36,739 nt of DNA from Treponema sp. UBA7590 (GTDB lineage Bacteria; Spirochaetota; Spirochaetia; Treponematales; Treponemataceae). Location: NCBI GenBank assembly GCA_002478955.1, contig DLKK01000091.1:1-36739 (forward strand). The letters are read 5' to 3'. Shown piece after piece: positions 16,715-27,426 of the stretch (positions are counted from its first letter, which is position 1; the number at the start of each line of letters is the position of its first letter). The notes beneath the pieces are model-generated. The model worked only from the letters and a program-made list of their open reading frames with translations. It was not told the origin of the DNA and searched no databases. The position numbers and the translations under genes were made by a program.

Positions 16715-16824
16715 AAAAAGTTACTGCACTTATACTAAAAAGTTCCTGACTTTTAAACAAAAAGTTACCAAGTTTTAAGCAAAAAGTTGGTAACTTTTAA
16801 TCGAAAACTTACTGACTTTTGAGT
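16715..16824 (+). repeat. Five tandem 22-bp repeats with palindromic cores
   Basis: Units at 16715-16736, 16737-16758, 16759-16780, 16781-16802 and 16803-16824, with no spacing variation. The consensus is close to AAAAAGTTACTGACTTTTAA plus two bases. Each unit has inverted arms (AAAAGT ... ACTTTT), with the first unit the most decayed. The exact period of 22 bp, about two helical turns, would place all palindromes on one face of the DNA. The period is not a multiple of three and stops occur in the frames, so it is not a coding repeat. Confidence 0.85.
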
Positions 16825-17035
16825 GAATTATCCACGGCCCCTAGTAGCCTAGTATTTTTTCAAATGCTCGCAAGAATTGAATTAACTACTAAAAAACGAA
16901 CAACCTTACAAGCCTGCAAAACTGGCTATAGTGAGAACAAAAAATATATAAAGGCTACTCAGATTTCCTCAAAAACAACAGATTCTGCAGAGAACAACTC
17001 CACAAAATCCGTTGCTTTTATTTTTTGAAAAATTG

Positions 17036-17052
17036 TGCTTAAGCTTGAAGCA
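17036..17052 (-). terminator. Possible terminator of the giant lipoprotein gene
   Basis: TGCTT / AAGCA arms (17036-17040 and 17048-17052) lie just past the stop codon at 17055; on the minus strand CAATTTTTC follows. The stem is short, so this is tentative. Confidence 0.35.
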
Positions 17053-17054
17053 GG

Positions 17055-20000
17055 TTATTTCTTTTGGGCCATTTCAATTGCGCCGGTATCTATTCCATAG
17101 CCAATAATTGGATTTGCGGTATTATTACCGTGTACAATTGTTGCATTGCCAACATTCAATGTATTGTTTGAAACAACCTGTCCCGGAGCAACATCACCTG
17201 TAGACCAATCAGAATTACTTGTAAATGCTTTAGCCTTGCCATTTGAATCGCGCCAAACGCCCACATTTATAAGGTCATCATTTGGAATGTTGCTTGTTGG
17301 AACAATACTTACTTCCCAGTCGCCTGTGTAGCAGTCTTTATCGTCAACACCTGCAGGAATTGTTCCACTTATGCCGTCTGGAAGATATGCAATCTTTGCC
17401 GCAAGCGGAGTTCCTAAATACGCATTCATCTGATAGCCGATATAGGGAACCCATTTTCCAGAAGCATTCTTAGCAAGGTCGATTGTACACTTTGCGCCAA
17501 CAGAACCAAATGAATCTACAGAAACAATTTGTGGAGTTGCCGTATACGATGACATATAAGCATATTTCAAATCGCTACCGCCTTTGTTGTCATAATAAGC
17601 AAAGTGTATACCGCCGTCAGAATCTGCCGCAATCTTTACATTTATACCACCATTTGAATCCACAACTTTAGAAACCCAATTTTTGCTTGTAGTTGGATTT
17701 GTGTTATACGCCATGCAAAGCTGCATATTCTTGCTGTCATACCAAGAAACAACTGCAACAGGATTTGAAGAATCTTTGTTCACAATCGCAAGAGATACAT
17801 ATTCACCGGCACCGTAAGTTGTTGCAGAACTATAAGCAGCATTTGCCCCGCTTATGCCGCTAGCGGCAACAACCTGAATTGGAAGTCCACCATTATTTTT
17901 ATAACTGTATTTTGTGTAAGAATCTGGCAATTCTTTTGGACGAGTGTTACCGTCATTTTTAGAACTTTGTGCATAACCTGTATATTTTGAATCAACAATG
18001 TCGTCCAATCCGTATCCATTTCTATTGGCAAAACTAGATGGCTGAGTATAAGCATTATTTGTACTAGTAATATTATTATTAGATTGTCCGTCTATGCTAT
18101 CAGTTGTTGCTCCGACAGTCCCCCATCTAAAGCGAACTTGCCGTGCGCTCTTATCGTAATAGGCCATGTAAACATAGGTTGGAGTTGAAGAACTTGGTGC
18201 GCTTGTAGAAGCATGAGTTGTTTCCATAGCAATTGACTGAATTCTGTCAATGTCTGTTACCCAGCCATTATCACCACTAGAAATTTGAACTGTAGAAGAA
18301 TCAAGTCGGCTAGCATTCATACTATTTACATAATTCATGTTTTGATCCATAACGGAACTGTCTAATGGAGCTTCTCTACTAAAGAACTGGAAGAATGCAC
18401 TAGCTTTTGCACTTTGTGTGTCTGTACACATAGCCGCACCATAAGAATATCCATAATTGTCAAATGCAAATGTATTGTGGCTAAATCCACCATAGTTCAT
18501 TCCAAATGGAATCTGCGAGTATTGGGTCCCTTCAACTTTCGCATCAGCACCATAATACCATTGACCATTATTATAATTTCTTGAACTTGAATTATATCCC
18601 GGCATATTAAAGTACAAAATACTGTTTGCATAGCTAAATCCTGGAACACCAGTCGTTGGATTTATTTTCATGGTAACATATTTTGCGCCGCCATTTATTG
18701 GTTTAGCCGCATTCTTGAACTGCCATACATCTGCGTACAAATCATCGGTCAAAGTGTTGTTGTTTACGTTGTTTGGCTGCTGGTTGTATTCTTTTGTGTT
18801 GTCGTTCATGTTGTTTATTGCTTGCAAAGAATTTACTAAAACCGTAAACGCCCCGGACTTTGCAGTTGTTCCTGTTGTTCTTGTAGCCTTATTAGAACCG
18901 CTAATAATATCGCTCAAAGAAACTTCTGTTCCGCCAGGACTTAGAGTAGTTTCACCCAATGCTACAGTAGGAGTTCCCAAGTTGAAGCCGTAGAATGTTA
19001 TGCTTTCATTTTCATGCAATGGATAGCGACCTGTAGACGTTCTTGCGTAAACGCTAGAAGCACCACGGTAGAACGCACTTAATTCAGTTCCTATTCCTGT
19101 CACATACGGCACAACGTCAACCGTATACATCGCTGTTTTTGCACTTTCGGTTGTTTGAGCTGTTCCAGCAATACTTGCATTGCTCTTCCAGTCGGTTGCG
19201 GAAATTGTGATGTTTTTGTCTTTTCCGGCAACGCCTGTAAGTTTTTCTGTGTCTACAACGAGCGTGAACTTTGCTTCGTGACCTTTTTGAGAAATTGAAA
19301 CATCTTCTGCTTCAAATGAAACAACGCCATTTGGCAAAGGAGAAACGTTTTTCCAAGTTCCACTATCGTAGTTTGCAAGTGTCGTAGAACTAAACAAATC
19401 GTCAAAACCTATACTAATAGAAGAAATTCTTACGTTGTCCGTCACAGTTCCTTCAATCTTGATTTTTCCAGAAACCTTTGGCTTTTTCAAAGAAGAAGTA
19501 TCTCCGTAAGCATTCGTTATTTCAGAAGTCAAGTCGCCTTCAAGCTCAATGTGGCCGAGCAAGTTGCCATTATCTTTGTAAACGCTGTTTTCGCTCTTGC
19601 TTTCCCAATAGAACGGCGTAATTGTTGGAACAGGTTTTTCAGTTTCACTGCTCAAAACCGTTACAGGAATCATTAAATGTGCCCACTGGCTGTCTGTTCC
19701 GGGGGTTGTTTCTTCTGTTGAATCCCAGAATGTAAAACTTATGAAGTTCATAGGAACGCTATTAAGAATAATTCCACCTTTTTCAGAAATCAAATCTGCA
19801 TAGGTTACACTAGAAGAATTTGTATCTTTGTTTGCGAGTTTATATGTAAAATCCGTCATGCTTCCTGTAAGGTCAGTTTTTGAAACAAGTTTTGATAAAC
19901 TTGCGGAAGCATCTCTTGTTGCAATTTGCGTATAATCAGAACTATCGTTGCCAGAAGCATATTTTTCAATATAGTAAATATCACCATTTCCGCCAACAAA

Positions 20001-23000
20001 TTCAGGAAGAATTGCAAGACCGCCTATAACTTTAAAGTTTTCTGACTTTAATTCAACTTCGCTCTTTAAGTTTGTGGTTTTTGCTTCCATTGCAGAATAG
20101 AAGCTGAACTCTCCAAACTCAGCATTATCTGCGGTGCGGTTGTTTACAGTCTCGCTGTCAAGTCCTGTTATTGGAGCAGAAGAAGCATCGTAGTCAAACT
20201 TGCCGTTTCCGTTTAAATCTGTTGCAAGCATAACTTTTGCAATGCGTGGACGGTTATTTTCAACTTTTGTTTTGATGTAACCGTAGTTTGTGTTTCCGGC
20301 ATTATCGATTGCAACTACATGAATTGTAATCGGTCCGTCTGGAATTCTTGTTGAAACAATACTTGCCGTCCAAGTATAGCTTGAACCTGTCTGGGTTATT
20401 GTTTCAACCATTCCGTCGCCATCGTCGTTTTCTACTCCTCCGTCAGATTTTGGAGTTTCTACAATCTGATGGTCAATTACTTGGCCAAAAATAAGCTCCG
20501 CAGTTTTAAATTTATCGGAAACAGCTTTTGAAAGTGTTATTTTTCCATCAGATGAATCAAAATCCGTTATCAAACAGTAAGTTCCTGCAATGCGAACAAG
20601 CCCACCTTTTTGGATAAATGCAGATATTGAGTTTTCTGCAAATTTAGTAGATTTTATAGAATCTTCACTCGGTCGGTCTACATCAAATTTCTGAATTGCA
20701 AACCCTTCTTCACAAATATAAGGCTTTCCGCCTGTAGACGCTTCTGATTCATTAGAAGCAAGCAAAAGTTTTGTGTCTCCAGATTTCGGCATAGGATTAT
20801 AGATTCGCCTTCCGCCACTAGCACCATTTCGTTCGAAAGTTGCGACAATATATGCAAGTCCACTTCCTGACTCACTTACAATATCCCCGAATGTAAAATA
20901 GCTGTCACTATCAACAACAGTCGAATTCCCAGAATCAAGTCCAAGATTTTTACCCAAAGATTTTAAGCGCAAACTGTCACCAATATTTTCCGACTGGCTA
21001 CCACCAGTTGTGAACATTCCTGGCTTAGTAGAATCAATATTTATTATTACAGTTTGAGTTGTTTCTCCTGTATTATCATCTTTTGCCTTTATTGAATAAT
21101 AAATCTGTCCAGAAATATCAGTTTTTAAAGGAACACAAAGATTATATTTAGAGGTTGTATTATCAATAACATCCGAAAGCCCCAAATCTATGCTAGGCAA
21201 AGATGAAGATGTCTGCAATTTATTAAAAATTACATCTTTTACTTGCAGATTATCAGAAATTTCTCCAACAAGATAGAAAGTTCCATTCGTTGCTTCCATT
21301 GTATGACTTATATACATTCCAGAAATGTACTCACGTTCTGTAACACGAGTTAATTCATTTACAGTAGATGAATCCGCAGTTTTACCAGTGCCAAACTGAA
21401 CAATCTTTAAATCTCTAATGACAGGAGCATTGTTATCTATATTAACTTTTATTGGATTTGACCACTCACGAGTTTTACCTTCAAAATCATAAGCGCGAAC
21501 ACGGAAGCGTAAATACATTTTACCATCAGTAGAAGCCATAATTTTGTCTGTATCAATTGCACGCTTCCAACTGTTTGTTCCATTTGCACTAATCCACCAG
21601 TCGTTAGCATTTCCTCCAAGATACTGTTTTGCATCCGTTCCCACCCAATTTCCATTATCAGAATTTATTAAATTGAAATCTTCTGAATCAAAGTTTCCAT
21701 CGCCATTTGCATCAATTTGAATTTGAACACATTTAACAGAAACATCATCACTTGCACCACCATAAATTGTTACAAGCCCACTTGTAGTACTTTCCTCTTC
21801 TGGAGAATTTACCCAAACTTTAGGTTTTCCTCCATCTGGATCTACAAGAACGTAAAGTCCTTTTTCATCGTCAGAATTAGAGTCTTTGTAAGTTGTCCGT
21901 ATTCCAATATTTCCGCAAGAATCAGTCACTCTAAAATAAATTGGAACTTTCCACATATTCTCTGTATCAGAACCATATCTTTCTACCGCATAAATACTCT
22001 GATTATCCCCATAGACATAATAAAGAATACTATCCGGGCTTTCTGCAGCACCACTCGCAAACTGAATTTCCCATGAACCAGAATTACCAATCTCTTTCCA
22101 TCCTACAGTAATATTTCCAGTCGCTTTAAAAAGGGTAACCTGATCAATTGTTGGAATCAAATATTCAACCTTGCTTATTGAAGAAGCGTTGTCTTGTGCA
22201 ATTCCCTTGATTGTAACAGCCCCTGTAATCGCATCGCTTACAGCCGTTGTTGGAGAAACGATTTTTATAGTTGGAGCCTCTGTATCGATTGTAATCTGCT
22301 CTATACCTTTGCCTTCTAGTCCAGCTTTGTCTTTTGCAGTAACTGCAATCTGTGCAGTTCCATTTGCAGCAATAGCTTTAATTGAAATTCCATCAAATGT
22401 GTAAGTAATTACACCGATTTCTTCCTTTACTGTTGCATTTGCCGTTCTTGATATACCAGCAATCTCTAGAACAATCGGATTTTCAGAATCCAATCCCACA
22501 GCCTCTGTAACAACAGCCTTTATGTAAACTGATTCATTTGGTCCAAACAAGCTGTTAGTGTTTTCAAAACTTGCATCATGCGCATAAGAAACTTTTACTG
22601 CCGGAGGAGTTTTATCATAAGTGAATTTTATAGATTGCGGTGCAGACTGTGTTTTTGTACCAACTTTAAGGGTTGGTCTATTATATGAAGAATTATTTTG
22701 TGTATCAAAAACAGTTCCAGCATTGTCTATTACACAGAATTCAAAAGAATTTTCACCTTCATTTTCAAGGGTAATTTCCCAATCACCAGTAGTTGTTGCA
22801 ACATTTATCGCTGTCCAGCCATTATCATTGCTTTCTGATGGCAATTTTGTACTATCATATTTTGTACTATCAATATACCAAAGGCCTTTTACATCACCGT
22901 CATCATCACTTACAAAACCTTTAAAACTACTTCGACTTATAACAGAACCTTCAAAATTACTAATATCACTAAATGTAATAATAGGAAGATCTGAATCTTG

Positions 23001-26000
23001 ATTAATATTAAAATAATATGAGTTTTCTTGAGTTGCCTCAGTTTCAACAATATTTGAATTACCTGCCTTATCTGTGAAAACAACTTGGAACGGAATCAAA
23101 GTACCTGGCTTCAAATCATAAAGAATACTACCTGAATCTTTTGGATTTGTGTCAAACGTCAAAGACCAAGACTGCGCTTCTAATTTTGTTTTGTTAGAGT
23201 TAATCAATTGCCATTTTTTATTATAGGCATACAGAACAGGAACAGCATTTTCTTTTAAATTTAATTCATTTACAGTTCCGCTAAAAGTAACAACTTTATT
23301 AAGAGGATTTTTTTCCGTACTTTCTTTTGTGTGGGAAGTTATTTTTACAACAGGAGCTGTATTATCTACAGTAAACGAATTACCGGTTTCAAAAATGTCA
23401 GAAACATTTCCAGCAACATCAGTTACTTTTGCATAAATTTTATATTCACCGTCTTTTAACTCTGTAAGAGGAATAGAAATTGTTTTTGGAGAGTCAGCAG
23501 TTCCATATTCTTTAGAGCCAATATTGAAATCAGCTGCTTCTGTTTCAGAATGAATAACTTTATATGTTTTAGAATTAGTAAGCTTGTTATCTGTACAGAA
23601 CTCAATTTTTGCAAGACCACTTGTTGCATCACTAAAAGCATAGGAAACCTCAATAGAATCTGTATTTTTCTTATAAAGATTGGAGCCTATCTCAAGTTTG
23701 TTTTTTTGTGGCGCTGTTATATCAACTTTATAAGGAATATCTATTGATTTTTTATTTCCTACATTATCTTCAGCTGTAAAACTAATTCCAATATATTCTG
23801 TTTCGTCCAAATCTATTGTTGTTGAATATTTGTAATAATTTTTTTCTGATGCATTTTCATTTCCATTTGCAGCACACGCTTTTCCAAGAGCAAGTACTCC
23901 GGTAGGAACATTTTCACCTTTTTTATATGAATAAGTTACTTTATTGATTCCACTTGCCTCTGTTCCGTCTGCAGAACCTTTTAAATCTGCGACAACGACG
24001 GAAAGTTTTACAGAAGAAGAAGTTTTCCACCCATCTTTTTCTGTTTCATCCTTATATATCTCTGGCAGTTCCCCATCACCTTTAAGAACTAACTCAACCG
24101 CAGCTGAAGTACCAGACATATCTGTAGCTTTATAATAAAAATGCTGAACGCCATCTATTATATCTGAACCAGAAATTGTATCTTTCCACACAATTTTTCC
24201 AGTTTTTGCTTCTGCAGTTATTTTTGATAAATTTGTTTCCGTTTCTGAAAGTCTATATTTTGCAACAGCTTCTCCAACTATTTCCCAAGTCTCTTCATTA
24301 TCAACAATCTTTTTCTGCATTGCATAACGTTCTATATTTGTAAGTTTGTCCAAACTAGAAAGACTTACTGTTCCAGAGATTATTGTATCCACAGATGCTT
24401 TTACTAAACTTTCGTTGTTAGAAATCACAAATTTATTTTTTTCTGCATTTTCTGCATTTGTCAGCGAGATACTAATATTTCCTTCGCTTACAAGAATATA
24501 GTTTTCTGTGGTTGTTTTATGATATTTTTTATTTGTTTCCGAAGAAGAATCATGTCCAATATCTAAAACTTCCAACTGAATCATATATTTTCCAGCTTTT
24601 TGTGGAAGCTTGTAAGAAATTGCCGATGTTGTAGCTCCTCCAACTTTATATGTAACAGGATTTGCAGCCGAATCTTTTGCGTTTTCAGAATTTTCTTGGG
24701 TTTGTAATTGCGCATCCGCTATGGAAGTTGCACCATCTGAACCAATAACTTTTTTATTTTCATCATAAACTGTTAAAGTTATACCCTCAATTCCATCATC
24801 ATCAGTTATTGTAAAGTTCGCGGAATTATTGTTTTCTATGCCAAACACATTCTGGCCGTTTGTAACGTTGGTCCATTCTGAACCAAGTTCTGCCGAAGTT
24901 TTTCCGTTTGTAAACGAAATCATCGGCTTGTCTGTTTCCTGACTTACAAAAACATCACTTCTTGTAGCTTCAGAAACATTTCCTGCTGTGTCTGTTGCAA
25001 CAACTTTAAATGTCAAAAGTCCTTCATCAGCAAATTCTGTCGTGTCGATTTCTTTTTCGATTGTAGAAGCATTCCCTTCAAAAATATTTTTTGTTGTGTT
25101 GCCGTCTGAAACTGTAACTACAACATTCTGAAGATTTGTGTCCGTTACAACCGCAGAAAATTTAATTGTTCCGTTCACAATGTAGTTTGTCGCGCCAGAT
25201 TCATCAGGTTCTTTTTTTGCAACTGGAGTAACATCGTTTATTTTTACTTCCGGTTTTTTCATGTCAATTGTAAACGATTTTGTATCTTTTGATTCAAGTC
25301 CGGTTCTGTCTTTTCCGGAAACGGTAACTGTGTATTTAAATCTTTCGCCGTCAGCTGGAATATAAGTTGAATAGCCTGTTTCATAATTTATGTTTCCTTT
25401 TGAAATATCCGCAATTTTCCATTTTGCAGAAAGTTTTTTACTATCCGAGCCAAAATCAAGTTCTTCTGAGCCTGTTATCGTTCCAACCTGCTTTGCTTTT
25501 ATTTCATCCCGAATAACAACTGAATAAGTTATTTCTGCAAGTTCCGTTTCTTCAGAGTTTAAAGTTCCAGTAACATTTACATTAGCAAGCGCATTTGTCA
25601 TTGTTCCGTCAACAAAACCGTCTATAACAATCGTAGGTGGAGTTCCGGCAGATTCACCGATAAATCCGTAACTATTCTGGCTTACAAGCACGTATCCGTC
25701 CATATCTGTTCCGGTTGCCGCAATCAAATAGAAACTGCCTTTTGTAATTGTAGAAGGAAGCTCGATTGTTTCTGTAAAAGTTTCTGTTGAACTGGAAGAA
25801 TTTTCTGAATAATCAGCCAAAATCCTAGCATTTGCGGTAGCTTGCAAAAGCTCCTCAGAAGGATTTGCGTTTCCAGAAGCTTTTAACGATTCCTTTGCCT
25901 TTTCCATAGCAGACTCATAGCAAGACTCAGGTTCTGTGCGAATATTTTTTAATTGTTCAACCGAACAAGATGTATAAGGTCCGAACATATAAACTTTTAA

Positions 26001-27254
26001 CGTTGAAGGTTTTATATAAGTTCCGTCCAGTCCAGCCTGAGCTTTAAAAGTCAATGAGCTTTGTTTTGCGGCTTTATGCGAACCAAATGAAGAAATTTCT
26101 GAATCCTTGAATGCAAAACCCATAACTTCGTAAGTCGGGTTCGCATCTTTATTCAGCTTGAATGAAAGCGGAGTCGCAGAAGTTTCTGTTTTTTTCTGGT
26201 TCAATATTGCAAGGATATTCTTAATTGCCTCATCCGTTATTTTGGAAGAATCTGTTTCAATCGCCCGGTTATTTTCCGAAGTTTCGTTTCCGGAAGTTTC
26301 TACAGCCGCGTTCTTGTAAGTTCCGTTTATAATTTTCATAAAATCAGCGGCAGTAAGTCCATATTTTGACTTTTTGCCCATAAGCTCATCATAGATGTCA
26401 TCGTTAAGATAAAGACCGCCGCTTGTTGAGTTACCAATTGATTCTGCCGCAGTATGCAAAGGATTCTGCCATACACCAGCGGAATCTTTCAATGTAACGC
26501 TAGCATATAATTGCTGATCTCCCCCCCCCTCCACATCGTAAACCTTTAAATAATTATTGTGCAGCTCGTCCGCAGAAGCCGTTCCCAAGGCAACATCCGG
26601 ATTGTAGCGCGCAAGTGTAACGTTTATTCCGTCTGTTTTGTCAACATTATTTTCTATAAGAGTAGCTTTTGGTTCGCCGCTCATATCCGCAGAAGAATAA
26701 ACTTTTAGCTCAAGCTCGTAAATTTCGTGCTCATCCGCCGCCGCTCCCACAATCTTTAAAATAGAACCGAACGGTGCAGGAGAGTCCGATTTTGTGGTAC
26801 CAGGATTTTTTATTACAAAAACCGGAGGGGTGTTGTCAATTTCCAAAGTCCTGATGTTCGGCGCAGACTGCTGTTTTGAAGAGTCTGTTGCAACAACGCT
26901 GAAAGTATAAGTTCCATCTTTTAGCTTGAAGCTGCCATTGCTGTCTTTTTCGTTTATTTTTATCTGCCAAGTTCCGTCTTTTGCAGGAGTCGCAGTTCCA
27001 AGAGTAAAACTTTCGTTTGTTGAAATATTTTTTGCAGAAACCGAAATTGAATCAACGCCCTTGTCATCCGAACAGTTTCCGGCAAGATAGAACCAGTCGC
27101 GAACAGCACTGGAAGCCGGCGGATAAGTTATCTCTACTTTTGGGACTTCCGTATCCACAGATTCGCCAAGACCAACCGAACAAGAAAATAAAAGCGAAAA
27201 CGCAGAAAGAATAATAGAAGATAAAATCAACGATTTTGCAAAGTTTTTAAACAT
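17055..27254 (-). CDS. Giant multi-Ig-like surface lipoprotein, poly-G containing
   Basis: A 3399-residue protein. The signal peptide ends in the lipobox LLFSC with Cys25, so it should be lipid-anchored outside the inner membrane. Most of the length (about 34-2000) is at least ten Ig-like modules with recurring openings such as TPPVFVI, TAPVVKITS, EAPTIKIVSP and GKPKVWVNSP, and endings with DxAGN. Calcium-loop-like motifs occur near residue 1846 (DANGDGNFDSED) and 2344 (DLNGNGKFDYD). The last ~400 residues repeat patterns such as GGIHFAYYDNKGGSDLKYAY, like a beta-propeller. The start is backed by GGAG seven bases upstream. A G9 tract falls in codons 242-245. It is probably an adhesin or surface scaffold; the ligand is unknown. 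I recognise no named homologue. Confidence 0.85.
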   Translation of the reverse strand: MFKNFAKSLILSSIILSAFSLLFSCSVGLGESVDTEVPKVEITYPPASSAVRDWFYLAGNCSDDKGVDSISVSAKNISTNESFTLGTATPAKDGTWQIKINEKDSNGSFKLKDGTYTFSVVATDSSKQQSAPNIRTLEIDNTPPVFVIKNPGTTKSDSPAPFGSILKIVGAAADEHEIYELELKVYSSADMSGEPKATLIENNVDKTDGINVTLARYNPDVALGTASADELHNNYLKVYDVEGGGDQQLYASVTLKDSAGVWQNPLHTAAESIGNSTSGGLYLNDDIYDELMGKKSKYGLTAADFMKIINGTYKNAAVETSGNETSENNRAIETDSSKITDEAIKNILAILNQKKTETSATPLSFKLNKDANPTYEVMGFAFKDSEISSFGSHKAAKQSSLTFKAQAGLDGTYIKPSTLKVYMFGPYTSCSVEQLKNIRTEPESCYESAMEKAKESLKASGNANPSEELLQATANARILADYSENSSSSTETFTETIELPSTITKGSFYLIAATGTDMDGYVLVSQNSYGFIGESAGTPPTIVIDGFVDGTMTNALANVNVTGTLNSEETELAEITYSVVIRDEIKAKQVGTITGSEELDFGSDSKKLSAKWKIADISKGNINYETGYSTYIPADGERFKYTVTVSGKDRTGLESKDTKSFTIDMKKPEVKINDVTPVAKKEPDESGATNYIVNGTIKFSAVVTDTNLQNVVVTVSDGNTTKNIFEGNASTIEKEIDTTEFADEGLLTFKVVATDTAGNVSEATRSDVFVSQETDKPMISFTNGKTSAELGSEWTNVTNGQNVFGIENNNSANFTITDDDGIEGITLTVYDENKKVIGSDGATSIADAQLQTQENSENAKDSAANPVTYKVGGATTSAISYKLPQKAGKYMIQLEVLDIGHDSSSETNKKYHKTTTENYILVSEGNISISLTNAENAEKNKFVISNNESLVKASVDTIISGTVSLSSLDKLTNIERYAMQKKIVDNEETWEIVGEAVAKYRLSETETNLSKITAEAKTGKIVWKDTISGSDIIDGVQHFYYKATDMSGTSAAVELVLKGDGELPEIYKDETEKDGWKTSSSVKLSVVVADLKGSADGTEASGINKVTYSYKKGENVPTGVLALGKACAANGNENASEKNYYKYSTTIDLDETEYIGISFTAEDNVGNKKSIDIPYKVDITAPQKNKLEIGSNLYKKNTDSIEVSYAFSDATSGLAKIEFCTDNKLTNSKTYKVIHSETEAADFNIGSKEYGTADSPKTISIPLTELKDGEYKIYAKVTDVAGNVSDIFETGNSFTVDNTAPVVKITSHTKESTEKNPLNKVVTFSGTVNELNLKENAVPVLYAYNKKWQLINSNKTKLEAQSWSLTFDTNPKDSGSILYDLKPGTLIPFQVVFTDKAGNSNIVETEATQENSYYFNINQDSDLPIITFSDISNFEGSVISRSSFKGFVSDDDGDVKGLWYIDSTKYDSTKLPSESNDNGWTAINVATTTGDWEITLENEGENSFEFCVIDNAGTVFDTQNNSSYNRPTLKVGTKTQSAPQSIKFTYDKTPPAVKVSYAHDASFENTNSLFGPNESVYIKAVVTEAVGLDSENPIVLEIAGISRTANATVKEEIGVITYTFDGISIKAIAANGTAQIAVTAKDKAGLEGKGIEQITIDTEAPTIKIVSPTTAVSDAITGAVTIKGIAQDNASSISKVEYLIPTIDQVTLFKATGNITVGWKEIGNSGSWEIQFASGAAESPDSILYYVYGDNQSIYAVERYGSDTENMWKVPIYFRVTDSCGNIGIRTTYKDSNSDDEKGLYVLVDPDGGKPKVWVNSPEEESTTSGLVTIYGGASDDVSVKCVQIQIDANGDGNFDSEDFNLINSDNGNWVGTDAKQYLGGNANDWWISANGTNSWKRAIDTDKIMASTDGKMYLRFRVRAYDFEGKTREWSNPIKVNIDNNAPVIRDLKIVQFGTGKTADSSTVNELTRVTEREYISGMYISHTMEATNGTFYLVGEISDNLQVKDVIFNKLQTSSSLPSIDLGLSDVIDNTTSKYNLCVPLKTDISGQIYYSIKAKDDNTGETTQTVIINIDSTKPGMFTTGGSQSENIGDSLRLKSLGKNLGLDSGNSTVVDSDSYFTFGDIVSESGSGLAYIVATFERNGASGGRRIYNPMPKSGDTKLLLASNESEASTGGKPYICEEGFAIQKFDVDRPSEDSIKSTKFAENSISAFIQKGGLVRIAGTYCLITDFDSSDGKITLSKAVSDKFKTAELIFGQVIDHQIVETPKSDGGVENDDGDGMVETITQTGSSYTWTASIVSTRIPDGPITIHVVAIDNAGNTNYGYIKTKVENNRPRIAKVMLATDLNGNGKFDYDASSAPITGLDSETVNNRTADNAEFGEFSFYSAMEAKTTNLKSEVELKSENFKVIGGLAILPEFVGGNGDIYYIEKYASGNDSSDYTQIATRDASASLSKLVSKTDLTGSMTDFTYKLANKDTNSSSVTYADLISEKGGIILNSVPMNFISFTFWDSTEETTPGTDSQWAHLMIPVTVLSSETEKPVPTITPFYWESKSENSVYKDNGNLLGHIELEGDLTSEITNAYGDTSSLKKPKVSGKIKIEGTVTDNVRISSISIGFDDLFSSTTLANYDSGTWKNVSPLPNGVVSFEAEDVSISQKGHEAKFTLVVDTEKLTGVAGKDKNITISATDWKSNASIAGTAQTTESAKTAMYTVDVVPYVTGIGTELSAFYRGASSVYARTSTGRYPLHENESITFYGFNLGTPTVALGETTLSPGGTEVSLSDIISGSNKATRTTGTTAKSGAFTVLVNSLQAINNMNDNTKEYNQQPNNVNNNTLTDDLYADVWQFKNAAKPINGGAKYVTMKINPTTGVPGFSYANSILYFNMPGYNSSSRNYNNGQWYYGADAKVEGTQYSQIPFGMNYGGFSHNTFAFDNYGYSYGAAMCTDTQSAKASAFFQFFSREAPLDSSVMDQNMNYVNSMNASRLDSSTVQISSGDNGWVTDIDRIQSIAMETTHASTSAPSSSTPTYVYMAYYDKSARQVRFRWGTVGATTDSIDGQSNNNITSTNNAYTQPSSFANRNGYGLDDIVDSKYTGYAQSSKNDGNTRPKELPDSYTKYSYKNNGGLPIQVVAASGISGANAAYSSATTYGAGEYVSLAIVNKDSSNPVAVVSWYDSKNMQLCMAYNTNPTTSKNWVSKVVDSNGGINVKIAADSDGGIHFAYYDNKGGSDLKYAYMSSYTATPQIVSVDSFGSVGAKCTIDLAKNASGKWVPYIGYQMNAYLGTPLAAKIAYLPDGISGTIPAGVDDKDCYTGDWEVSIVPTSNIPNDDLINVGVWRDSNGKAKAFTSNSDWSTGDVAPGQVVSNNTLNVGNATIVHGNNTANPIIGYGIDTGAIEMAQKK
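26521..26529 (-). repeat. G9 homopolymer tract inside the giant lipoprotein gene
   Basis: Nine C on the plus strand, read as GAG GGG GGG GGA on the coding strand (Glu242, Gly243-245). The length here keeps the frame open. Gain or loss of one or two G would shift the frame about 7% into the protein. Confidence 0.85.
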
Positions 27255-27426
27255 AGAACCGCTCCGTTACTTTTTTTATATTTCATTTGATTTTTTGCAG
27301 CAGATAGAAAACACTTTTTTTGCTACATTCTATTTTCCACCCGTTTTTAAAATAAAGCAAAGTTTTTTTGCAGCAAGAATGACAAAAAGATGAATATCGA
27401 AAGTTTTTATAAATTGAACAAAAAAC

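Larger units (their letters stand above)
16694..17054. other. Intergenic region after the Rpn gene
   Basis: The 361 bp between two converging genes hold the 22-bp repeat array (16715-16824) and a small hairpin near the end of the giant gene (17036-17052). The 16825-17035 part shows no convincing gene or structure. Confidence 0.6.

Noticed and set aside
16715..16824. CRISPR-like array of 22-bp repeats
   Set aside because: Repeats are directly adjacent with no spacers between them.
16819..17028. 69-codon reading frame downstream of the 22-bp repeats
   Set aside because: Starts at a TTG inside the repeat array, with no ribosome binding site and no recognisable motif.
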